Positions 10,938-23,233 of a stretch of DNA of 64,000 nucleotides are shown piece after piece. The stretch comes from Scolanthus callimorphus (Eukaryota; Cnidaria; Anthozoa; Actiniaria; Edwardsiidae), in contig CM066918.1 in the NCBI GenBank assembly GCA_033964015.1, forward strand, positions 1 through 64,000, read 5' to 3'. Under the pieces are notes generated by a model. It did not search any database. It saw only the letters and a list, made by a program, of their open reading frames with translations, and had not been told where the DNA came from. The translations under genes were made by a program, and so were the position numbers. How positions within the stretch are numbered: the stretch's first letter is position 1; each line of letters opens with the position of its first letter.

Positions 10938-13900
10938 TGATTATCTAGACGATTATCTAGACGATTATCTAGACGATTATCTAGCGATTATCTAGACGAT
11001 TATCTTTACGATTATTTTACGATTATCTATACGATTATCTATACGATTATCTATACGATTATCTATACGGTTATCTATACGATTATCTATACGATTATCT
11101 AGTCGATTATCTAGTCGATTATCTAGACGATTATCGTGACGATTATCGTGACGATTACCTATACGATTACCTATACGATTATCTATACGATTATCTATAC
11201 AATTATCTATACGATTATCTTTACGATTATCTTTACGATTATCTTTACGATTATTTTTACGATTATCTTGACGATTATCTAAACGATTATCTATACGATT
11301 ATCTAGACGATTATCTAGACGATTATCTATATAATTATATTGACGATCTAGACGATTATCTAGACGATTATCTAGACGATTATCTAGACGATTATCAAGA
11401 CGATTATCAAGACGATTATCTAGAGGATTATCTAGACGATTATCTATGCGATTATCTATACGATTATCTATACGATTCCTATACGTTATCTTTACGATTA
11501 TCTATTATATAGACGATTATCTAGACGATTATCTAGACGATATCTGGACGATTGTCCTAGACGATTGTCTAGACGATTGTCTAGACAATTATCTAGACGA
11601 TTATCTAGACGATTATCTAGACGATTATCTAGACGATTATCTAGACATTATCTAGACGTTTTCTAGACGATTATCTAGACGATTTTTTAGACGATTATCT
11701 ATACGATTATTTAGGCGTTTATCTACACGATTATCTATACGATTATCTACTATTATCTATTATCTAGACGATTATCTATACGATTATCTATACGATTATC
11801 TATACGATTATCGATATCGGGGATATCGAAACGATTATCTATACGTATTATCTTATCTAGACGATTATGATGCGATTATCTATGGTATTATCATCGACGA
11901 TTATCTAGACGATTATCTAGACGATTATCTAGGACGATTATCTAGACGATTATCTAGACGATTATCTAGACGATTACCTAGACGATTATCTATACGGTTA
12001 TCTATACGATTATCTTTACGATTATTTTACGATTATCTAGACGATTATCTAGACGATTCTATACAATTATCTATATGATTATCTAGAACGATTATCTACT
12101 ATCACGATTATCTAGACGATTATCTAGACGATTATCTAGACGATTATCTAGACATTATCTAGACGCTTATCTAGACGATTATCTAGACGATATCAGACGA
12201 TTATCAAGACGATTATCTAGACGATTATCTATGCGATTATCTAGCCATTATCCATGCGATTATCTACACGATTATCTACACGATATCTATACGATTATCT
12301 ATACGATTATCTATACGATTATCTATACGATTATCTATAACGATTATCTTTACGATTATCATACGATTATCTAGACGATTATCTAGACGATTTTCTAGGA
12401 CGATTACCTATACGATTATCTATACGCTTATCTTTACGATTATCTAGACGATTATCTAGACGATTATCTAGACGATTACCTATACGATTACCTATACGAT
12501 TATCTATACGATTATCTATACGATTACCTTTACGATTATCTTCACGACTATCTATACGATTATCTATACGATTATCTATACGATTATCTATACGATTATC
12601 TATACGATTACCTAGACGATTACCTAGACGATTATCTAGACGACGATAATCTATACGATTATCTATACGATTATCTATACGATTATCTATACGATTATCT
12701 ATACGATTATCTATACGATTATCTATAGATTATCTATACGATTATCTATACGATTATCTATACGATTATCTATACGATTATCTAGACGATTATCTAGACG
12801 ATTATCTAGACGATTATCTAGACGATTACTATACGATTACCTATACGATTATCTAGACGATTATCTACACGATATCCAGACGATTATCTATACAATTATC
12901 TATATGATTATCTAGACGATTATCTAGACGATTATCTAGACGATTACCTATACGATTACCTATACGATTATCTAGACGATTATCTACACGATTTTCTAGA
13001 CGATTATCCAGACGATTATCTAGACGATTACCTAGACGATTATCTAGACGATTATTAGACGATTATCTAGACATTATCTAGACGATTATCTAGACGATTA
13101 TCTAGACGATTATCTAGACGATTATCTGAACGATTATCTAGACGATTATCTAGACGATTATCTAGACTATTATCTATGGCGATTATCTATGCGATTATCT
13201 ATGCGATAATCTATACGATTATCTATACGATTACCTATAGGTTTATCCTTACGATTATCTATACGATTATCTATACGATTATCTATATGACGATTATCTA
13301 TACGATTATCTATACGATTATCTATACGATTATCTATATGATTATATCGACGATTTATATTGACGATCTAGACATTATCTAGACGATTATCTAGACGATT
13401 ATCTACTGATTATAATCTAGACGATTATCTAGACGGTTACCTATACGATTACCTATACGATTATCTATACGATTATCTATACGATTATCTAGACGATTAT
13501 CTAGACGATTATCTAGACGATTATCTAGACGGTTACCTAGACGATTACCTATACGATTATCTATACGATTATCTATACGATTATCGATACGATTATCTAT
13601 ACGATTATCTATACGATTATCTATATATCTATACGATTATCTATACGACTATCTATACGATTATCTAGACGATGTCTAGACGATTATCTAGACGATTATC
13701 TAGACGATTATCTAGACGTTATCTAGACGATTATCTATACGATTACCTATACGATTACCTATACGATTATCTATACGATTATCTATACGATGATCTATAC
13801 GATTATCTATACGATTATCTATACGATTATCTATACGATTATCTATATGATTATATTGACGATTTATATTGACGATCTAGACGATTATCTAGACGATTAT

Positions 13901-14164
13901 CTAGACGATTATCTAGACGATTATCTAGACGATTATCTAGACGGTTATCTAGACGATAATCTAAACGATAATCTAGACGATTATCTAGACGATAATCTAG
14001 ACGATTATCTAGACGATTATATACTAGATTATCTACTAGATTATAATCTAGACGATTATCTAGACGGTTATCTAGACGGTTATCTCGACGGTTATCTCGA
14101 CGGTTATCTAGACGATTATTTAGACGATTATCTTGACGATTATCTTGACGATTATCTTGACGAT
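10938..14164 (+). repeat. 12-bp satellite array, block 3
   Basis: About 3.2 kb of the same 12-mer. It shares higher-order strings with blocks 1 and 2: CTATATATCTATACGATTAT followed by a CGACTATC unit occurs near 2985, 10370 and 13620, and CTAGTC-CTAGTC-CTAGAC-CGTGAC-CGTGAC occurs near 3380, 3910, 4327 and 11100. Shared order over kilobases implies segmental amplification, not only slippage. Confidence 0.93.
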
Positions 14165-15123
14165 TCCCGTTGGTGGCAAGAAGTCAAATGTTTAAGTGGC
14201 TCGGTGGATTCAAGCGACTGGTGGCATCAGCTGATGGACAACGCCATTCCATCTGTTCAGATACTATGTGAGAAATCAATGAGTTTTTGGTTGGGCTGAC
14301 GTCCAATTTCTCGCCTCTCTCTCGGCAAGTCACCTGCACTGGGCCGGTCCCCTAGAGTTGTTAGTTTCCCTGAAAAAGCATTTAGAGCCCTGAGCTGCAT
14401 AAAAGTGAGGAAGTCATCTGGACCGGATCCAGTTCCTAGTGTTGTGTGGAAGAATTTGCCCCTGAACTGTCTGGTGTCATTAGTGATCTGTATAATTCGT
14501 CGCTGATAGAAAGCTTTGTTCCTCAAGTACTGAAGGAGTCGATAGTTCATCCAGTGCCGAAGTGCTCTCCCCCAAAGGTTTTTAAAGGAGGACCTTAGAC
14601 CTATTACCCTTACATCTCAGTTAGCTAAAGTTATGGAGGGATTTGCACTTGACTCGCTCTTTAAACAAGTTAGGGATAAGCTTGATCCTAAACAGTTTTC
14701 GGTTAGTGGGAAGTCTACCGTTCAAGCACTGGTGTATTTTCTTCATTCCATCTTAGAATCACTCGATAGAGGCGAAAACTATGTGCGCATCTTTTTTGCC
14801 GATTTTTCTAAGGGTTTCGACCTAGTGGACCACAATGTTCTAATATCTGAGCTCAAGATATTAGGAGTCAATCAATATCTTTTGCTGGATTGCAGCCTTT
14901 CTCACCTCCAGACCTCAGCGCGTTAAGATAAGCGGCCATATATCATCTCCTGTGCTTCCCAACGGGGGTATTCCGCAGGGCACTAAGCTCGCGCCATTGT
15001 TGTTTGCTATACTGGTAAATAGGCTGGCGAACACTTGGCCATATCGCATAAAGTATGTTGATGACACCACCGTCTATGAGGTGATACCCAGGTTCTCGCC
15101 GAGTTATTTACCATGTATAGCAA
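14165..15123 (+). mobile_element. CR1-like LINE copy 2, left fragment (5'-truncated)
   Basis: Begins abruptly after satellite and encodes, in several frames, GLTSNFSPL, VRKSSGPDPVPSVV, FSVSGKSTVQALVYFLHSIL, FADFSKGFDLVDHNVL, NGGIPQGTKLAPLLFAILV and the catalytic YVDDTTVYEV. All match LINE copy 1. It stops at 15123, where a TIR element begins, and resumes at 21550. The 5' truncation is the usual product of incomplete target-primed reverse transcription. Confidence 0.85.
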
Positions 15124-15167
15124 GTGACCCTGCATGGGAAAACGTATAATAACGACTTTCCGTTTTT

Positions 15168-15362
15168 TCCTTAAGTCGTTCGGTACCCGTTCAAACGACC
15201 TGAAAGTCGTTTGCACGGCTGAAAAAGTCGTGCTCATTAACTAGAAAGTCGTTTGAACGACTTAAAAGTCGTTTATGCTAATTCAAAAGCCGTTCAAACG
15301 GAACGCAAAGTCGTTTTAAACTTTTCGATAACGTTTGAACGAGAAGTAAAGTCGTTCACAGG
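15168..15362. repeat. Left subterminal array of element A (CGTT palindromes, about 20.6-bp phase)
   Basis: CGTT-starting 10-mers occur at 15188, 15208, 15229, 15250, 15270, 15291, 15312, 15332 and 15353. The best copies are perfect palindromes, CGTTCAAACG or CGTTTGAACG. Spacer sequence differs from unit to unit. Inference: binding sites for a transposase or host factor on one face of the helix. Confidence 0.8.
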
Positions 15363-16202
15363 TGTTATGGAATTTTTAATGAGGACATTTAGTTGGTGCA
15401 TGCGCAGATCCACCTTTGAAGAACAAAGAACTCATTACGTATGCAGGGATCACAGCAGAGATGGACCAGACACAAATTGGAAGATGATGACGGTCTGATT
15501 TTGGCCGTATTTTTCCTCATCTAGTGGGAAGTTCAGCTTCATATCCCGAAACCATGTAAGTCGAGTATTCAACTTCACTGTGCGAAAGTAATTACAGCGA
15601 TCAGCATTGTTTTTGCTTCAGTATTTATCGCATCGCTTTCGAATACCTGTTCTGACGAGGTTTGCAGAATTGCGAAATTATTCGTCATACTTTTAGATAT
15701 ACTTGGCCATATCTTTGTTCTCGACATTTTCCCGAAAATGTGATTGCCCGCCGCAGTTAGTACATGCCTTTAGCGGCTTAAAAATCAGGTGAGTGTCATT
15801 GGCCGCTAGCTAGATCGCGAGAATTACGTGCTTTCAGTTAGACATTGTTTTGAAAATCGAATGCAATTTTCTCATAAATCTATACGTGGCAAGTATGAAA
15901 TGATTTAGAAAATTAATTCGAGAACACAGATTGTGTTTACAATATCTAGAAAACTGGCAATTAAATGCTGAAACCTTACTTTTTTCCAGCATTGGGAGGT
16001 AATGATAATCGGGTTATTTGAGAACAGTTTAAAAACTCAAAAATATTGAGGGGTTGGAAGAAGCATGAAGTTGACTTTTATTTTATTCGGTTGTGAAAAT
16101 GAGCTGCTGAAGCAGCCATCTGCTATCCCTTGATTATGCTGTTCTAGTGTACAGCTGTTTTGACATTGGTTTTGAACGTTTCTGATTTGCAGTGCAACCA
16201 AA
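15330..16202 (+). repeat. Left arm of a long inverted repeat inside element A
   Basis: About 0.87 kb that matches the reverse complement of 19262-20130. Examples are the shared TTCAGCTTCATAT, TACTTTCGCACAGTGAAGTT and ATTACGTATGCA strings. Divergence is moderate, with many substitutions and small indels, so the duplication is old. The arms are 3.1 kb apart. Confidence 0.85.
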
Positions 16203-16299
16203 GTAACTACATTATGAAATTAGAGTAATCTCAACATTCACATATTTTTTTAGACTGTAAATCAACTATTTTTAAATCATTATCTATTTTTAATTATTG

Positions 16300-16402
16300 G
16301 TATATATTATTTTTAATTTATATGTTTTTAGGCATGGCCCCATAAGCTGTATAGCTTTAATTTAAACCATGGATAAATAAAGTTGTTATTATTATTATTA
16401 CC
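16300..16402 (+). mobile_element. LINE/SINE 3'-end fragment
   Basis: CCATGGATAAATAAAGTTG followed by (TTA)n, the form of a non-LTR retroelement 3' end. No coding part is preserved upstream. Confidence 0.5.
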
Positions 16403-17506
16403 TCAAGGTGTCTCTCATTATTTTTGATCACCTGTTCTCAATGTTATACATGTCTAAAAGCTTGTACTTATTTTCTCATGGAGCTTACATGCATATGAAG
16501 AGTTGGACCAGTGCTGATCTGTTCACCACAGAACTCCAAACTTATTGTGTATCTTCTGAGGAACAGGATTTTACTTATTGCTGTAATCCTGCTGCAACAA
16601 ACAAGGTGAAACATTCATGGGAGGCCTTAATAGCAAGGAAGCAAGGCAATTGGCCATCCATGGGGGCCAGACGCAGATCCAGGGGGGTTCATTGGTGCAA
16701 ATGAACTCCCACTCTCCCAACGAACCGATTTTTGGGGGATCGGTTCGCTAAAGACCTTTCATTTCAAGAGTGGTTCTTTTCTTTTATGTGACCCAATGTA
16801 TACCAGTATATTAAATTCATGATGTAGCAACCACGATTTCGCCTACTGACAACAGAGAAGGATTGGTATTATAGAATGTTTCCTCGTGTTGCACTTCATT
16901 AGCAAAAATAATCTCCCCTTAAAATCCTGGATCCGCCACTGGGGGCCTTTTACATAGTGAAATGGCACCAAAATGTGGCAATTATAAATATAGTAATTTT
17001 TTTGTGGAAATGGTAAGGGCAATAAGACCAGTGAGCCGTCCTGTACCCCTCCCTCTCATTCATTTATACATTTACCCATATACACTGCACATCTTTGAAG
17101 GGCTGTGCATATTGTCAAATGATGATTTGAACTGTATATGGCGATTATAAGCACATTTGAATTAAGGAGACATGCTGAAGCCCCATAGAAGCTGTGTTTG
17201 CTTGGTTGGTTATTATTAAGCCCCCCCCATGAGAGTGATAGATTCTATGAACTCTGTAGTTATGAAAAGGCTTTGAACTCAGTACGGATTGTAACCAGTC
17301 CAACGTAGTGCTGTAACCCTTGAGAAATCCTGGATCTGCCCCTGTACAGTCACACCTTTTATTTGGACTGAAATGCTAATTTGCGTGAACAACAGGAATA
17401 CAGTGGCCAATGCTACATGCCTAGATTGTCTGATAATGTGACAGTTCTGGAACAAATTGAAGATATTATTTAATTTCCTGGCCATGTCGTAAAAGTCTTT
17501 GGTAAT

Positions 17507-18338
17507 GGGCAATTCCAGAAAATAAAGGTACCCTCCCCACGGGCGGCACTAGTTTTTGACCCCCCCATGCATCCAGAATTTCCAAAATGTATTAGCTACA
17601 TCATAGAGAAAACCCCCTTGCTGCTATTGGGCAATTCCAGAAAATAAAGGTCCCCATGCATATAGAATTCCGGGCAGGTTAAAGAAATCCAGCTTCGAAA
17701 ACCCCCCCTTGCAATCAGAATTCCGAGCTCTTAAACCTCCCCATCCCATCGGAATTTCCAAATGCCGCCCGTGGGGGGTACCTTTATTTTCTGGAATTGC
17801 CAATAGCAGCAAGGGGGTTTTCTCTATGATGTAGCTAATTATAACTAGAAATGCTTAAAGTCTTTGGTTTACTCTAGCTAACCAATATCTTACTAATCTC
17901 AAACAGTGTTATCATGTAAAGCATTGTATAAGGTCAACTCGAAATTACTACTGTGAAACAAAGTTAAATATTTTAGCTTATATTGATTTTATTATTTATA
18001 ATGCATCATGCTCACCCAGAGCTCCCCAGCTCGTCACCGCTGAGGGGAAGCTTTGGAGACAGCCATTGACGCATGCGCAACATTTGATACAGAGCCATTA
18101 AAAGAAAGATCCCTCTGTGTATGCACCAACGTTCAAAGCCAGCCAATCAGCGAAGGCCTCAAACCCCTGAGAGAAAGTGCAGGAAAGTGGAGAGGTTCCT
18201 GAGTGGTTAACCTAGGTTCTAGTTCAACACCCCCCCCCCCCCCCCCCTCCCCCATGCAGGCATAAAAACCTCCCTCCCATTCAGAATTTCCAAATGTCTC
18301 CCATCTCCCCGGGGTACATATGTTTACTGGAATTGCCC
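17507..18338. mobile_element. Short TIR transposon (GGGCAATTCCAG family, copy 1) with 3-bp AAT duplication
   Basis: Left end GGGCAATTCCAGAAAATAAA at 17507. The right end, the complement of that motif in degraded form, is at 18338. Flanking AAT (17504-17506 and 18339-18341) forms a 3-bp target duplication. The same family lies at 33139-34071. A palindromic second copy is nested inside at 17591-17839. A 3-bp A/T target duplication suggests PIF/Harbinger-like mobilisation (inference). No transposase. Confidence 0.75.
17591..17839. repeat. Nested near-perfect inverted repeat of the GGGCAATTCCAG family
   Basis: Arms 17591-17651 and 17780-17839 are complementary over about 60 bp with a single-base length difference. 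The centre holds family-internal sequence (GAATTCCGAGCTC and CCGCCCGTGGGG). It could extrude as a hairpin. Confidence 0.8.
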
Positions 18339-19261
18339 AATGCTTTGTTTCATAATGATAATCTTATTTAACCTGCTGGCTGCCACATACATTTTACCTT
18401 GCTATGACCCCACTAGCAAACTATAAAAATCAATACAACTTTGCACTCACCAAAATAAGAGGTGTCTGCATGCTCAAGCCAGACTCAGATCTTGTCAAAA
18501 TAATTATGTGGCCAGTTTGATCTTTTTCAGATCTTTTTTGAATTCTCCACTATTGTGTTTCATTTGCTATCGTCTTGTCAGCCACATAATTATTTTATCA
18601 AGATTTGGGTCAAAACCAGTATGGAATGTTTTGTGGGCACTTCCAAGCACCACTGTTTTGTCCTTTCTCTCTATTTGTCTTCGATTTTACTGGGACATTG
18701 CATCCATTTTAGATCCAGATCTACTGCTGTTAGTGTTTTCAAAAAAAAATTTATTGGAAAATGGCCAGAGTAGTAAAATATTTTCAGTAGTTGTGACCCC
18801 CCTTTCCCAAATGCTGGCTATGCCACAGACAAGCTTTTCGACATGGAACATTGAGTACAAGGTGATCACAAGTAATGACAGCAAGGTACCTAAACGCTGA
18901 CATTACTCTACTTTCAGAATAACTGACTGTAGGTATTTTCAGTGGCAGATCCAGTTTTTTTGAAGAGGGTTTTTTACAAAGCTTTTGTCAGTTTCCAAGC
19001 AAGAAATTCTATTGCTTCCGATATCGATAACATAATGCAATAAATTGTCCTTTGAACTTAATTTTGTTACATTAGTTTTCCTTCCTTTCCCTTTTTGCTA
19101 CAAAAGGGGGGTGCGCACACACTCAGGGGTGGATCTAGGGTAAACTCTGACTGTAGTGCAGTAGTGATTTATGACAACTGACAAAACAAACATAAGATCT
19201 CCCTGAAATCTGATTGTTGCATTTGCTGCAGTTGCGATATTCTAAATCCGCCCCTGGTACC

Positions 19262-20130
19262 ACTGCAGATAGATCAGAAACCATGACAACCAATGTCAAA
19301 GCAGCTGTACACTAGAACAGCATAATCAAGGGATTAGCTCAAGGTTACAGGTGCCTGCTGCAGCAGCTCACATTCATACCAAATGAAATAAAAGTCAACT
19401 TTATTATGCTTCTTTCAACACCCTATATTTTCCAGATTTTAAACTGTTCCCACAAAACCCGATTAGCATTACCTCCCAATGCTGACAAAAAGGTTTCAGT
19501 ATTTTATTGCCAGTTTGCTTACATTGTAAGCAAAACCTGCGTCCTCGAATTAGTTTTCTAAATCATTTCATGCCACGTACATATTTATGTGAAAATTGCA
19601 TTCGATTTTCGAAACAATGTCTAACTGAAAGCACGTAATTCTCGCGATCTAGCTAGCGGCCAATGACACTCACCTGATTTTTAAGCCGCTAAAGGCATGT
19701 ACTAACTGCGGCGGGCAATCACATTTTCGGGAAAATGTCGAGAACAAAGATATGGCCAAGTATATCTAAAAGTATGACGAATAATTTCGCAATTCTGCAA
19801 ACCTCGTCAGAACAGGTATTCGAAAGCGATGCGATAAATACTGAAGCAAAAACAATGCTGATCGTTGTAATTACTTTCGCACAGTGAAGTTAAATACTCG
19901 ACTTACATGGTTGCGGAATATGAAGCTGAACTTCCCACTAGATGAGGAAAAATACCGCCAAAATCAGACGGGCATCAGCTTCCAATTTGTGTCTCGTCCA
20001 TGTCTGCTGTGATCTGTGCATACGTAATGAGTTCTATTTTTGTCTAGATCTGATCTGCGCAGGCGCGAACTAAGTGTCCTCATCAAATATTCCATAACGG
20101 CTGTGTCGTTTATTTCAATGCGTTCGTAGT
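19262..20130 (-). repeat. Right arm of the long inverted repeat inside element A
   Basis: Reverse-complement partner of 15330-16202. The outer end also resembles a decayed copy of the left CGTT array, so the whole left end of element A, not just interior sequence, may have been duplicated in inverse. Confidence 0.8.
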
Positions 20131-21300
20131 TTTGTCGGAAACCGAGCGCGGTACGATGGATAGCCAAAGCAACTCAATGCAAAGTGAAAAACAAACATGA
20201 ACAATATTTATATTCTGATTAAAATACTCATAGTTTACCCGGGAATTTCCCGGAGTTTTTTACGTCATCTCATGGGCTCTCTGTATTCAGTAAAATCTCC
20301 CGAATTTCTTATATCTTGGAAATAAGTGCTCAATGGAAAAATGTATTTTGAGTCATGTTCGATCTTTCATCTTGAAACGCGCTTTCTGTACTTTTCCGTG
20401 AAGTAAAATGTCGGCGGCGCGGCGCAATGTATCTTATGAATTTGTTGTTGTTCACTTTTATTTTCGGTTCTATATCGAAAACGCTTCCCTTTTCGCATTC
20501 CCAAAGAATTGCAGTTGAGTCTCTGCTTTGTGGATAGAACGAAAAGGAAGAAAGAACGAGAGAAGAACAAAGGTATACATAGGAAACAAAGGAATTTTAT
20601 TTAGAGATTGAATAAAAAGTGCGAACCAATTATGAATATGTAATTAGTGTGTACGTCTAAACGAAAATCACAAACACGTCTTGTCCTCTGGGCGTCTAGA
20701 ATTTCTTTCGTGCTCAGTACTGCAAATCGCACTCAAACTATGCTTTGAAGGGATAAAAATCATGCATAGTGCATTGTTAGTATTTCTGAACCTTGAAACA
20801 GGAATTGGAATGCCGTGAAATCGACTGAGACGGGTAAGTTTTACGCGAAGTTTTTGTTTACGTTCTGCGCTTGACGATGAATGCCATCAGTTCCGTTTCA
20901 GGCTGCGCCAAATTCACCCTGCTTGTTCTGGAGGCCTTACTGTAAATACCGTAGTAGTTCTTGCAATTTTGTCTCTTTGTAGTTGATAATAATTATTTTT
21001 CATGCTCTCATTATTTGTTTATTTGGAGAGCGGAAGTAAACTTGACAGCGCGTGTTGGGGTTCGACATCCATTCGCGCCGTGTCTGTGTATTGTTATTTT
21101 TGCATCGTAGGATCTCCCGCATACATGAAATTCTTACTTTTATCTTTCACTTTGAGAGCATTATTCTTGATGTCATTGCGTTATTTCGCAATGTCCTGAT
21201 TGTTGTTTTAACTAGTGGCGCTGTTTTACGCCATCGCACGCTTTTCAGGGGACCGGGCTTCAGCAGTACTCTATCCGATGCTTTTCGTAATTTACTCGGC
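20131..21300. other. Single-copy interior of element A, no gene seen
   Basis: About 1.2 kb without a recognisable coding region or internal repeat. A short string, GATTGAATAAAA followed by GTGCGA, is shared with the interior of element B near 46920, which weakly supports common descent. Confidence 0.4.
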
Positions 21301-21303
21301 GCT

Positions 21304-21500
21304 CGTTCGTAAGCAGGGCTTGTTTCGTAAACTCGTTCACTTATTTATAGAGCCGTTCGCTCGTTTGAAATTCCCGTTCGGTCGTTTAAAATTCCCGTTC
21401 GGTCGTTCAAAAATCCCGTTCGGTCGTTTATGCAAGACGTTTGAACGGCTGCAAAACTCGTTTGAACGACTGAAAAAGTCGTTTGCTACCCGTTCGTTTT
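21304..21500. repeat. Right subterminal array of element A (exact 21-bp phase)
   Basis: CGTT 10-mers start at 21354, 21375, 21396, 21417, 21438, 21459 and 21480, exactly 21 bp apart. A second interleaved register lies at 21362, 21383, 21404 and 21425, also 21 bp apart. The copies at 21438 and 21459 are the perfect palindrome CGTTTGAACG. Confidence 0.85.
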
Positions 21501-21549
21501 GGCAAAAAAACGGAAAGTCGTTATTATACGTTTTCCCATGCAGGGTCAC

Positions 21550-22245
21550 AATTAATGGTATCTGTCAGTTTGCCATGGAGCGTGGGATGAGGCTCAACCC
21601 TAAAAAGTGCCGGGAATTAGTCATTAATTTTCTACATTGTCAGCCCTCACCAGTCAATGACTTGCACCTCATGGGTTCCGTTATCAAAAGGGTTGAACGT
21701 TATAAGATCCTCGGTGTTCACATAAGTTATGATCTCTCTTGGAATAAGCATGTTGACTATGTAGTTAAGAAGGCTAACAAAAGGCTATATGCTATACGGC
21801 TCTTAAAGAAATCTGGAGTTCCGGTTCAGGACCTTATTAGAATCTATTGCGCTACCGGAGTATCTTGTTGATACTGTTGAGGGCGTACAAAGGAAAGTCC
21901 TCCGTATTGTTCTTCCACACCTGCGTTACCAGGAGGCTTTGGATGCCTGTGGGCTACAAAGCCTCTCCTCTCGCAGAAATGATTTATGCTTTAAGTTCAT
22001 GGTCTCCGCTAGGGAGCACGAACCTCTAAGGTCTGTAATTACTGGAAGTGTAACACGAAATGCACGTGGTTATTCACTTAGGTCAGGGACTGTGAGTACA
22101 ACGGGACGCATCCCGACTACAAATCGCTTTGGTGACTTTGTATCACATAGATATCTGTAATTATTGTTGCTAGATATTGCTGACCCGTTGCTGTAATTCA
22201 GTTTCAACTGCAATGGCATTCGAATAAACCTATTTATTATTTTAT
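21550..22245 (+). mobile_element. CR1-like LINE copy 2, right fragment
   Basis: Resumes the RT thumb: FAMERGMRLNPKKCRELVI, KILGVHISYDLSWNKHVDYV and VKKANKRLYAIRLLKKSG, matching LINE copy 1 at 8470-8760. The 3' end has CTGTAATTCAGTTTCAACTG, like the end of copy 1, then (TTA)n and satellite. Confidence 0.85.
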
Positions 22246-22455
22246 TATTATCTATACGATTATCTATACGATTATCTATACGATTATCTATACGATTATC
22301 TATACGATTATCTATACGATTATCTATACGATTATATAGACGATTATATATACGATTATCTAGACGATTATCTAGACGATTATCTATACGATTACCTATA
22401 CCATTATCTATACCATTATCTATACCATTATCTATACGATTATCTATACGATTAT
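22246..22455 (+). repeat. 12-bp satellite array, block 4
   Basis: About 17 units, mostly of the CTATAC type, attached directly to the tail of LINE copy 2. Confidence 0.9.
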
Positions 22456-23001
22456 TGTAATTGCCAATTCGGCGTGCATTTGGTTGGATGACACGGTAAG
22501 TTACATGGAGACATATAATACGAAAAACATATATTAACACTTAGCTGTGACTTGACGAGTACGAGTAGACTTGAATTAAATTGATGGTGAACTGACGGTG
22601 GTAAATTGTCGATGACTTTACTGTCCTGTACTGTATGTGGTTTAAACTATAAAGCGAAATGCAACAAACAAGACTAGTGAAAACTAAGTTATAAATCAAA
22701 AATTGACAAGGCAAAAGTGACGTTAAACTAAATAAAATGGATTGTACTTACGTTACGTATGACTCCAAACACACAAATAGACTAGTACCAACTGTACAAA
22801 TGTACGACTGCCTAAAAGGCCCAAAATTAAATACTGCCTTGACGGCTCCAACACATGCTTTTGCTTTCTTCAAGAACTGAATGATTATGAATTGTAAATG
22901 TGCGTCCAAAATGCAAATAAGAAAACGAATGTTGCTAAAATACACAGAATTTACTTTACAAAGGAGTGTACGATAACAAAGCTAATGCACGGGCTATTTA
23001 A
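22456..23001. other. Unassigned A/T-rich DNA
   Basis: No gene, repeat or motif that I can support. Open frames here are short and unrecognised. Confidence 0.4.
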
Positions 23002-23233
23002 GTAATGGTCCGTATAAGAACTACCCAAGCCAACGGCAGAGCATGCTGGAATGCAAATATTTTCTATTGAAAATATCGGCGATTTCATTGGCTAAGACAC
23101 AAAAGTTGGTAAACTTACCATGAAAGAAAGACTTTTCTCAGGATTTATGCTAAGATATAAGCACATGTGGTACTCATATACAGGATATACGATTTTAAAA
23201 TACTTCGTATATGGGGAGCCTAGCGTAAAATAG

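Larger units (their letters stand above)
15124..21549. mobile_element. TIR element A (6.4 kb) with 21-bp-phased palindrome arrays, inserted in LINE copy 2
   Basis: The ends are a perfect TIR of about 45 bp, 15124-15168 and 21505-21549, beginning GTGACCCTGCATGGGAAAAC. Inside each TIR is an array of CGTT-type 10-mers at 20-21 bp spacing (see separate entries). The interior has no transposase-like ORF: the longest open frames are 98 and 130 codons and unrecognised. It contains a long inverted repeat and a nested smaller transposon. The LINE RT frame is continuous across the insertion. A target-site duplication is not clear in this copy. It is a relative of the element at 46437-49632 and belongs to no superfamily I can name with confidence. 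Confidence 0.85.

Noticed and set aside
18508..18900. 130-codon frame inside element A, considered as a transposase
   Set aside because: Composition is Ser/Leu/Phe-rich with no DDE or other catalytic motif; overlapped by equally open frames.
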